Positions 6,421 through 12,516 of a stretch of 61,293 nucleotides of DNA are shown one piece after another (the first letter of the stretch is position 1; every line of letters begins with the position of its first letter). The stretch is from a virus: positions 1 to 61,293 of the IMG/VR virus record IMGVR_UViG_3300030430_001440; one strand, written 5' to 3'. The notes beneath the pieces are model-generated. The model was not told the DNA's origin, did not search any database, and saw only the letters and a program-made list of their open reading frames with translations. Made by a program: the position numbers and the translations under genes.

Positions 6421-6500
6421 GGTCAGTAACTAGGATAACAAGGAGATGCGACTAGTCTAAGTAACGAAGAGTGCAAGAAAAAGCTGACCGCCTCCAACGA
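6421..6500 (+). ncRNA. Folded spacer ahead of a terminator (possible small RNA)
   Basis: GGTCAG (6421-6426) pairs with CTGACC (6484-6489) around an inner ACTAG/CTAGT stem (6430-6434 with 6451-6455). The closing stem is followed within 12 bases by a rho-independent terminator. This is the usual outline of a processed 3'-end small RNA, but no homology or promoter supports it. Confidence 0.35.
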
Positions 6501-6525
6501 CCCTCGCCTAGTGCGGGGGTTTTTT
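6501..6525 (+). terminator. Rho-independent terminator
   Basis: CCCTCGC (6501-6507) pairs with GCGGGGG (6513-6519, one T-G pair) across a 5-base loop and is followed by six T. It ends the 5567-6416 transcript. Confidence 0.9.
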
Positions 6526-6549
6526 ACGTTCGATATACTCTAAGCTTGC

Positions 6550-6581
6550 TTTACTTTCGCTTGTAAAATCTAAGGTATAAT
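6550..6581 (+). promoter_or_regulatory. Promoter, variant cassette with TATAAT box
   Basis: GCTTTACTTTCG as in the other cassettes, with a perfect TATAAT at 6576-6581. Spacing from TTTACT (6550-6555) is 20; a shifted ACTTTC (6553-6558) would give 17. GAAAGGAGAAATT precedes the ATG at 6633. Confidence 0.6.
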
Positions 6582-6632
6582 ATAAGGGTAAAAAATTACT
6601 TTTACGATTTTATTTAGAAAGGAGAAATTATT

Positions 6633-7010
6633 ATGAACGATAAAATATACGAAAATATACAGCGAGAGTTGGATAAAAACCGAGTGGACGAGTGGCATTC
6701 GGTGATACCTTTGTCGGAAGACGGAGCGTGTTTGTTAGACGAGCTTGATGAAATTACCGAGCCAAATGTATTGAGTGGAGAAAACGGTTTATTCTTACAC
6801 GAGAACGAGCAAGGAAATATCGAGCCTAAGAACGCTTACACTAGTAGAGCGACTACTGGAGTAATGGAAGATAACGATTATATATACTTTATAATTACTG
6901 TAGAGTCGGGCGACCCAAATGCAGGGAGATTGGCTCAGATAACAAGACACGATAAGCAAAAACATATAGTGACTCGTGAAGAATGGGAAAATAGTTACAC
7001 TTGTGGATAG
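6633..7010 (+). CDS. Hypothetical protein, 125 aa
   Basis: An acidic protein (MNDKIYENIQRELDKNRVDE) with NDYIYFIITVESGDPNAG near the C-terminus. No family is recognised. It has its own promoter and its own terminator (7033-7068), so it is a single-gene unit at the end of the early region. Confidence 0.75.
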   Translation: MNDKIYENIQRELDKNRVDEWHSVIPLSEDGACLLDELDEITEPNVLSGENGLFLHENEQGNIEPKNAYTSRATTGVMEDNDYIYFIITVESGDPNAGRLAQITRHDKQKHIVTREEWENSYTCG

Positions 7011-7333
7011 AAAATAAGATTATCTACTAAATACCCTCGTGTCGTTGTCTACGGCTCGGGGGTTTTTTATTATTGAATGTATCGTATTAGTGTTTTTAAA
7101 AATAAAAAATTTTAATGAAAGAAATTTACAAAACTACTAATATCTCTAATATAGTAATAGAATCGTTCTGAAAGTCTCTTTGCTACTGTGTTTCTTTAGT
7201 TTACGAAAGTAATAGATTTGCTATTAGTTATTACAAACTAGTGGTAAGATACCTAGAGGGCACGAGAAAAGTAATTTAGAAATTATCTTTTTCAATAATA
7301 TTGTAATATCATTTGTTACAGCGAGGTATTACA
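7011..7333 (+). other. Intergenic region: terminator and terS leader
   Basis: This 323-base gap holds the terminator at 7033-7068, then AT-rich sequence. A weak promoter candidate is TTTACG-N17-ATTAGT (about 7200-7228), related to the phage consensus. The terS ribosome site (GCGAGGT) is at 7321-7327. I see no gene in it. It marks the border between the early and late blocks. Confidence 0.5.
7033..7068 (+). terminator. Rho-independent terminator
   Basis: ACCCTCG (7033-7039) and GTCGT (7041-7045) pair with ACGGC (7051-7055) and CGGGGGT (7057-7063), giving a 12-bp interrupted stem, followed by a T-run to 7068. Confidence 0.92.
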
Positions 7334-7861
7334 ATGAAAAAACTTACTTATACCAATTTAGTGCCAACCGAAGACGGTAAAGCTTTCGTAGATCAGAACG
7401 GTAAGATATGGCAACCACTCAACTCAAAACAAAAAAGATTCTGTAAAGAGTATATTAAAGGACAAACAGCTACTGAATCAGCTATTAAAGCAGGCTATAC
7501 AAAGGATAGAAAGGGTGCTAAGACGCAAGGCAGCGTATTACTCAATCATAACCCAGTCGTGCGAAACTACCTCATAGACTTGGAAATCGCAGCCTCAGAG
7601 AAGGAAGCAGTTTCCCTAGAGAATCACCTGTCCACTCTACACGACCTGCGAGAAGAAGCCAAGGACCAAGGACAGATATCCGCTGCCATAACCGCCGAAG
7701 TACATCGAGGCAAGGCTGGTGGACTCTACATCGACAGGAGAGAGATATTGACTGCAAAAATCGACCTGATGTCTAAAGACGACATACTCACTCGGCTCAA
7801 AGAATTGATTGCAAAAAAGACCGACAATGTTGTCGAAGGCGAGTTCACCAAGAAACACTGA
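7334..7861 (+). CDS. terS: Terminase small subunit, 175 aa
   Basis: The motif LNSKQKRFCKEYIKGQTATESAIKAGY is the DNA-binding N-terminal helix-turn-helix of the XtmA-type small terminase family, followed by a helical oligomerisation region. This subunit recognises phage DNA and delivers it to the motor encoded at 10975. I start at 7334 (MKKLTYTNL) because GCGAGGT lies 7 bases upstream; a start at 7313 would have no ribosome site. The gene is separated from terL by about 3 kb of small genes, unlike the usual adjacent pair. The second half is visibly richer in G and C than its surroundings. Confidence 0.85.
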   Translation: MKKLTYTNLVPTEDGKAFVDQNGKIWQPLNSKQKRFCKEYIKGQTATESAIKAGYTKDRKGAKTQGSVLLNHNPVVRNYLIDLEIAASEKEAVSLENHLSTLHDLREEAKDQGQISAAITAEVHRGKAGGLYIDRREILTAKIDLMSKDDILTRLKELIAKKTDNVVEGEFTKKH

Positions 7862-7904
7862 GCGACGGAGCGATTGAGCGACTTTCGCACCTATCTTTTA
7901 GTGC

Positions 7905-7933
7905 TTTACTTTGGTACCAATCTCAGGCATAAT
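7905..7933 (+). promoter_or_regulatory. Promoter cassette TTTACT-N17-CATAAT
   Basis: TTTACT at 7905-7910 and CATAAT at 7928-7933 with a 17-base spacer in the GTGCTTTACTTTGG context. The GAAAGGAGAAAGTT ribosome site precedes the ATG at 7993. Confidence 0.75.
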
Positions 7934-7992
7934 TACTTTGTTATTTAGGCGGTTATAGGTTTAACCTCCGATTATCTAGAAAGGAGAAAGTT

Positions 7993-8292
7993 ATGTCAAA
8001 GATAGATAAAAACTTCACCGCAGCGACTCAAAAGGGTTCTGCTAATTTTAACGCAGTTGTTACATTAGTAGCGACGCCTTCGGGTAAATTCCCAGCACAA
8101 GCAGGGAAAATTATCGAGGCTCTGCTTGCCGCTAAAGACTATTCGCTGACCGTTGGCGAGTTAGTTGGTAAAGATGGTTCGACTGAGTCTGCCCTCGAAA
8201 AAGCGGGATTGGTTACAGTCCAAACACCGATGGACATCTGGTCTCACTACAAAGCCAGACTCGTTAAAGAGGGTTTGATAACAATTAGCTAA
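7993..8292 (+). CDS. Small wHTH-like family protein, 99 aa
   Basis: One of three related proteins. Its end, TVQTPMDIWSHYKARLVKEG, lines up with TVQTAVRVFNHYRERLVKEG of the 8611 protein and with the wrap-around gene at 61049/1-260. The upstream part has a shared helix (QAGKIIEALLAAKDYSLTVGEL). The order helix, helix, strand-like end suggests a winged helix, but no named family is recognised. It is a single-gene unit with its own promoter and UUCG-loop terminator. Confidence 0.85.
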   Translation: MSKIDKNFTAATQKGSANFNAVVTLVATPSGKFPAQAGKIIEALLAAKDYSLTVGELVGKDGSTESALEKAGLVTVQTPMDIWSHYKARLVKEGLITIS

Positions 8293-8307
8293 CTGCTGAC
8301 TGTTTCC

Positions 8308-8335
8308 AAAAGGGCGGCTTCGGTCGCCCTTTTTT
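8308..8335 (+). terminator. Rho-independent terminator with UUCG tetraloop
   Basis: AAAAGGGCG (8308-8316) pairs with CGCCCTTTT, with GC-UUCG-GU at the tip; the T-run reaches 8335. It ends the 7993 gene. Confidence 0.93.
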
Positions 8336-8370
8336 GTGCTCTACTCTAGTCTATCGCTCTAGTCTATCCG

Positions 8371-8470
8371 TCGCTCGCTCGCTCGCTCCGCCTCCTCTAC
8401 CTCTACCTTCTACTCTATCGCTCTATCGCTCTATCGCTCTATCGTTGTGTTTTCGTTCGTTCGTTCGCTC
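8371..8470. repeat. Short tandem repeats (CGCT, CTCTATCG, CGTT)
   Basis: A TCGC-type four-base repeat runs from 8371 to 8388. Four perfect copies of CTCTATCG occupy 8413-8444. A CGTT-type run spans about 8454-8469. Such microsatellite-like DNA is rare in compact phage genomes. Confidence 0.9.
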
Positions 8471-8502
8471 CAGGAAGCCAGGAAATTGAAATTGTTGAGA
8501 TA

Positions 8503-8566
8503 TTAACTAACTTAGTTAAGTTAATTAATTTAATATATAACTTAATATATAACTTAAATTAATTAA
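8503..8566. promoter_or_regulatory. Palindrome and iteron cluster (candidate operator or origin)
   Basis: TTAACTAA-C-TTAGTTAA at 8503-8519 is a perfect 17-base palindrome. TTAATTAATTTAA (8521-8533) is repeated inverted at 8554-8566. Between them lie two exact tandem copies of AATATATAACTT (8532-8543 and 8544-8555). The cluster ends 9 bases before the -35 box of the next gene. It could be a repressor operator or an AT-rich origin; the sequence alone does not decide. Confidence 0.6.
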
Positions 8567-8575
8567 TATTAGCTA

Positions 8576-8603
8576 TTGACATTCAGCTAAATATCAGTAT
8601 AGT
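8576..8603 (+). promoter_or_regulatory. Near-consensus sigma-70 promoter, leaderless
   Basis: TTGACA at 8576-8581 and TATAGT at 8598-8603, spacer 16. Transcription would start about 7 bases after the -10 box, at or next to the ATG at 8611, and there is no ribosome site. It differs from the phage's own TTTACT cassettes and lies directly after the palindrome cluster. Confidence 0.75.
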
Positions 8604-8610
8604 TAACATT

Positions 8611-9015
8611 ATGAATACAGAAAAAAAGGTTAGCACGCCTAAAGGTGCTGAGGTTAAAGCAACCAAGAAACAAAATGCTAAAGAAGTAAGAGAAGCTATT
8701 GCTAACATTGATAGTAAAAAAGCTCTTATTGATACTAACTTTGTAGCTAAGTCTGGTTATATACCAAATGCTACTGTGACTTTATTAACCACAGATAAAG
8801 CTTACTTGCTACCACAACAAGCACAATGTTTCATACAAACATTAGCTAGTATAGATGGACATACTGCTACTGTTGATGAGCTATGTGGCGGTGATGTTGC
8901 AGGTGAAAGTTTAGTATATAAACATTCTAATTTTAAAACTGTACAAACAGCTGTTAGAGTGTTTAATCATTATAGAGAAAGATTAGTTAAAGAAGGTTTT
9001 ATAACTGTTAGCTAA
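8611..9015 (+). CDS. Small wHTH-like family protein, 134 aa
   Basis: This is the longest of three relatives: a Lys/Ala-rich basic N-terminus of about 45 residues, as in the wrap-around copy, and the shared C-terminal domain ending in HYRERLVKEGFITVS. The basic tail plus possible winged helix suggests nucleic acid binding, as inference only. The mRNA looks leaderless, with a TTGACA promoter whose start coincides with the ATG. Palindromes upstream make an autoregulator plausible. It has its own terminator at 9042-9068. Confidence 0.85.
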   Translation: MNTEKKVSTPKGAEVKATKKQNAKEVREAIANIDSKKALIDTNFVAKSGYIPNATVTLLTTDKAYLLPQQAQCFIQTLASIDGHTATVDELCGGDVAGESLVYKHSNFKTVQTAVRVFNHYRERLVKEGFITVS

Positions 9016-9041
9016 TTAAATTAACTTACTTATTCATAGTC

Positions 9042-9068
9042 AAGGGCTAGTCTATACTAGCCCTTTTT
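9042..9068 (+). terminator. Rho-independent terminator
   Basis: AAGGGCTAGT (9042-9051) pairs perfectly with ACTAGCCCTT across a 4-base loop and is followed by a T-run. Confidence 0.95.
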
Positions 9069-9192
9069 TTATGCCTATTATTTACTACCCTATACCCCCC
9101 TAGCCTACGCCGCCGTCCGTGCCCTCCGCCGTCCCTTAGTTTCAGCCTCAAAATGCTATCTACTTTACAAATAAGTCCCTAGTGAAAAAATT

Positions 9193-9220
9193 TTGCAAAA
9201 AAATTTTTATGAATTATACT
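9193..9220 (+). promoter_or_regulatory. Promoter for the holin-terminase block
   Basis: TTGCAA at 9193-9198 and TATACT at 9215-9220, spacer 16, inside an A-tract/T-tract region. The AACAGGAGTC ribosome site precedes the ATG at 9257. Confidence 0.55.
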
Positions 9221-9256
9221 TTTGCTATGTCTTTAGTTATTTAACAGGAGTCATAC

Positions 9257-9733
9257 ATGAAAAAATTACTAAATATAGTTGGAGCCGTCGCACCCACACT
9301 TGGTACGGCATTAGGCGGTCCACTTGGTGGTATGGCGTCAGGCGTTATATCTAAAGTTTTAGGTGTTGATAATAATCAACAAGCTATAGAACGTGCAATA
9401 CAATCCGCTACCCCCGAACAACTATTAGAAATCAAAAAAGCAGAAAAAGAGTTTGAAGTTAAAATGCAAGAACTTCAAGTAGACGTTTTTAAATTAGAAA
9501 CACAAGATAAACAAGATGCACGGTCCAAGTTTGGTAAAGATTGGACTGCACGTATTATAGGTATAGCTATGATAGGTGGCTTTCTTGGTTATATATTTTT
9601 AGTCACAATTCAACCACCAGAACAAAACAGTGAAGCACTAATTAATTTAGTGCTCGGTTATTTAGGAGGATTAGCTAGTGCAGTAATAAGTTTTTATTTC
9701 GGTGCGTCGCATAAGGATAAAGATAGCCAGTAG
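9257..9733 (+). CDS. Holin of the three-TM gene-transfer-agent type, 158 aa
   Basis: An N-terminal Gly/Ala-rich hydrophobic segment (about residues 5-33) is followed by a charged helix (PEQLLEIKKAEKEFEVKMQE) and two membrane segments near the C-terminus (about 100-118 and 130-150). The sequence pattern, including KDWTARIIG just before the membrane pair, fits the GTA_holin_3TM family. Holins of this type permit endolysin release through the inner membrane; the lysozyme is at 28803. AGGAG precedes the ATG. A second holin-like gene lies at 31720. Confidence 0.8.
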   Translation: MKKLLNIVGAVAPTLGTALGGPLGGMASGVISKVLGVDNNQQAIERAIQSATPEQLLEIKKAEKEFEVKMQELQVDVFKLETQDKQDARSKFGKDWTARIIGIAMIGGFLGYIFLVTIQPPEQNSEALINLVLGYLGGLASAVISFYFGASHKDKDSQ

Positions 9734-9779
9734 ACCGCCGACAAAGAAACTCATTCAACGTTTAAACTACTTTACTTAA

Positions 9780-10982
9780 ATGAGATACGAAACAACTGTA
9801 ACAAAAGAAACCCCTGCGGCAATAGCAGAAGCTATAACTTCCCCCTATGAGGATTTGTTTAATGAATTTGGTGTTCCTTTAGAAAGTCTTGGACCGTTTC
9901 AAAGATTTATTACCGAGCCTGGACTTGTAGGTGATAAAAAGACCCAACGTGAACGATTAGGTAATATTGCATCATTTATACCTTTTGTAGGTCAAAAAGT
10001 AGCACAAGCTAGAGGTGATACATTAGGAGAATATTTAGGTTACTTAGACGCATTAGGTGGAAAATTAGCCGTATCTCCTTTATTAATCGCTAAACAAAAA
10101 AAGTTAAAACAAACATTAAAAGAATTAGATAATGATCCAATACTTAAAAATGATCCAACAGCTAAAACTACTATAAAAAGACAATTAGACGAAACAGAAG
10201 CAGAAATTAAACAACAAAAAGAAGTAGATAAACGGTACGCAAAAATACAAGAAAAACAACGAGAAAAACAGTCAAGAAAATTTTTAGAAGATTATAATCG
10301 TGACGCCTATGCAAGAAGAGCACGGGAAGGTATGGATATTACAGGTTTTGATTTTGAAACAGGTTTAGGTAGAGTTTATCACGGGGGACCTTCTGGTATA
10401 ACTTCATTAAGAACACCTAAATTTGTACTAGATGATATAAATAATTTAAATAAATCTACAGGCGGTATTTATACAGTAACTAGTAAATTTGATCCACGTT
10501 TAACAATGTTTGGAGCAAATGATAGAGCATTTGAAAGATTCGCAAGGTCTAGACCTAAAGAAAGGGTAGATAAACTTTTAGAAGATTTACCACAAAAATC
10601 TATATATGTAGGAAGACCTAACTTTAGTAATATTGCAGATACTATGGATTTACCACCAGAAGTTATTGATCGACTTACTGATATTAGAAATGCAGCCGTA
10701 ACTACAAAAGGTAATCCTTATGATATTGCTTTAAACTCTAGAACTAAAGGAGCTTTAGATATGATTTTACGAAACCCAGAAAGAGGGGCTCCTGCAATGA
10801 TTAATAAAGCTGTAGGCGATGCATTTAGAGAATTAGGGTATGACGCAATACGTTTTCCAACTAGAAAACCAAAAACAGGCGGACAACCTTTAGAAAGCGA
10901 CACGATACTTTCACTTTACGATGAATTATTAAAAGATTTTGACGAAACAACGTTAGCGGAATTACTACAAACTATTGACTAA
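9780..10982 (+). CDS. Protein with ADP-ribosyltransferase-like C-terminal domain, 400 aa
   Basis: The N-terminal about 100 residues (ESLGPFQRFITEPGLVGD) recall marine-phage proteins; a charged coiled-coil region follows (about 105-180). The C-terminal half has the ART order: a strand RVYHGGPSG (about 200), GGIYTVTSKFDPRL (about 224), then LGYDAIRFP and LSLYDELL near the end. These look like the H-Y-E-class motifs of ART-PolyVal-like toxin domains, but the final Glu and the NAD-binding residues cannot be confirmed by eye. No clear ribosome site precedes the ATG. The 3' end overlaps terL by 8 bases. It could be an injected effector or a virion-associated ART. Confidence 0.55.
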   Translation: MRYETTVTKETPAAIAEAITSPYEDLFNEFGVPLESLGPFQRFITEPGLVGDKKTQRERLGNIASFIPFVGQKVAQARGDTLGEYLGYLDALGGKLAVSPLLIAKQKKLKQTLKELDNDPILKNDPTAKTTIKRQLDETEAEIKQQKEVDKRYAKIQEKQREKQSRKFLEDYNRDAYARRAREGMDITGFDFETGLGRVYHGGPSGITSLRTPKFVLDDINNLNKSTGGIYTVTSKFDPRLTMFGANDRAFERFARSRPKERVDKLLEDLPQKSIYVGRPNFSNIADTMDLPPEVIDRLTDIRNAAVTTKGNPYDIALNSRTKGALDMILRNPERGAPAMINKAVGDAFRELGYDAIRFPTRKPKTGGQPLESDTILSLYDELLKDFDETTLAELLQTID

Positions 10983-12489
10983 ATTAACAGATTTAAAAAA
11001 GATAGATGTATCTCATCTAACTACCCAAGAAGCTAAAGAGTTTACGCTTTTACTAGAAGAACTAGAAAAACGTGAACATCAAATAAAAGCTACTAGTACT
11101 TTTATGGATTTTGTAAAAGGTATATGGGCAGAATTTATAAACGGCGACCATCATGAAAAAATGGCAAAAGCTTTTGATGATATCGCTAGCGGTAAATTAA
11201 AACGTTTAATAATTAATATGCCGCCCAGACATACAAAATCAGAATTTGCATCACATCTGTTTCCTGCCTACTTGTTAGGTAAAAACCCAAAACTAAAAAT
11301 TATCGAGGCGACTCACACCGCAGACCTTGCAATTAATTTTGGTAGAAAAGTAAGGGATTTAATTGATAGCGACGAGTATAAAGACTTGTTTCCTGAAACA
11401 GAACTAAAAGCAGATAGCAGAAGTGCGGGAAAATGGTTAACAAATAAAGGCGGGGAATACTACGCTGCAGGTACGGGAGGTGCTTTAGCGGGTAGAGGTG
11501 CCGATTTGTTTATTATCGATGACCCGCACTCCGAACAAGACGCTATGTCTGATAAAGCATTAGACGAAGCTTACGAATGGTTTATGACAGGACCTCGACA
11601 AAGACTACAACCTGGAGGTGCAATAGTAATAGTTATGACCCGTTGGTCTAAAAAAGACCTTACAGGTAGGTTAATTAAGAAAATGGCACAAGAAAAAGGT
11701 GCAGATCAATGGGAAGTTATTGAATTTCCTGCAATTTTACCTAGTGGAAACCCACTTTGGTCTAATTTTTGGTCAAAAGATGAGCTAGAAAGTATAAAAG
11801 CGTCGGTAAGTCCATCAAAATGGGCGGCACAATACATGCAAAGACCTACAGGAGAGGGTATTTCTATCATACCTAAAGACTGGTTTATGGTTTGGGACCA
11901 AGAAAAACCACCAACTTGCGATTATTTAATACAAAGTTACGATACTGCGTTCTTAAAAAGTGAAAGAGCTGACTTTACAGCTATTACAACGTGGGGTGTT
12001 TTCTATCCAGAGGGTAAAATAGGCGATGAAATCTATAATGGCGACGAAGCCCACCTGATTTTAATAGACTGTATCAAAGAAAGATTCGATTTTCCTGAAT
12101 TAAAAGCAGAAGCGTTACGGTTATACGAATATTGGGCTCCTGATAGCGTAATTATTGAAGCAAAAGGGTCAGGATTGCCACTTATCCAAGAATTAAGACG
12201 TATTGGTATACCTGTAAACACATTTAGTCCAGGAAAAGGGCAAGATAAAATAGCAAGACTAAATTCTGTGTCACCAATTTTCCAAGATGGACGTGTTTGG
12301 GTACCTGATAACCGTTTTGGTGAAGAACTTATGGAAGAAGTTAGTGATTTTCCTGGAGGTGAACACGATGACCTTGTCGATGCTACAACTTTAGCGTTAG
12401 CACGGTTTAGACAAGGTGGATTTTTACAACTTTCGACAGATATGGGAGATACACCTAGTTACTATCCACCTCAAAGGGTTTATTATTAA
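10975..12489 (+). CDS. terL: Terminase large subunit, 504 aa
   Basis: The ATPase domain has an adenine-binding/Walker A motif NMPPRHTKSE (81-90), Walker B LFIIDDPHSE with Asp182 and Asp183, and motif III VIVMTRWS. The RNase H-like nuclease domain has SYDTAF (Asp323), IIEAKGSG (Glu395) and HDDLVDA (Asp465/466/469), the three metal-binding clusters. It is therefore an intact DNA-packaging motor and nuclease. The start is a TTG overlapping the previous gene by 8 bases; the first in-frame ATG is at residue 44, so TTG with translational coupling is likely. The small subunit is 3 kb upstream. Confidence 0.95.
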   Translation: MTKLTDLKKIDVSHLTTQEAKEFTLLLEELEKREHQIKATSTFMDFVKGIWAEFINGDHHEKMAKAFDDIASGKLKRLIINMPPRHTKSEFASHLFPAYLLGKNPKLKIIEATHTADLAINFGRKVRDLIDSDEYKDLFPETELKADSRSAGKWLTNKGGEYYAAGTGGALAGRGADLFIIDDPHSEQDAMSDKALDEAYEWFMTGPRQRLQPGGAIVIVMTRWSKKDLTGRLIKKMAQEKGADQWEVIEFPAILPSGNPLWSNFWSKDELESIKASVSPSKWAAQYMQRPTGEGISIIPKDWFMVWDQEKPPTCDYLIQSYDTAFLKSERADFTAITTWGVFYPEGKIGDEIYNGDEAHLILIDCIKERFDFPELKAEALRLYEYWAPDSVIIEAKGSGLPLIQELRRIGIPVNTFSPGKGQDKIARLNSVSPIFQDGRVWVPDNRFGEELMEEVSDFPGGEHDDLVDATTLALARFRQGGFLQLSTDMGDTPSYYPPQRVYY

Positions 12490-12507
12490 TAAAATAAAGG
12501 GTATACT
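12479..12507 (+). promoter_or_regulatory. Possible promoter before the portal gene
   Basis: TTTATT at 12479-12484 and TATACT at 12502-12507 with a 17-base spacer, overlapping the terL stop. The start point would be near 12514, leaving a leader of about 3 bases before the ATG at 12517. Confidence 0.4.
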
Positions 12508-12516
12508 GCTGAAATT

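Larger units (their letters stand above)
8293..8610. other. Intergenic region with terminator, simple repeats and palindromic AT-rich block
   Basis: This 318-base gap holds a terminator (8308-8335), a pyrimidine-rich simple-repeat block (8340-8470), a palindrome and repeat cluster (8503-8566) and a near-consensus promoter (8576-8603). No gene is seen. Base composition changes sharply at about 8480, from C/T-rich to almost pure A/T. Confidence 0.7.
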
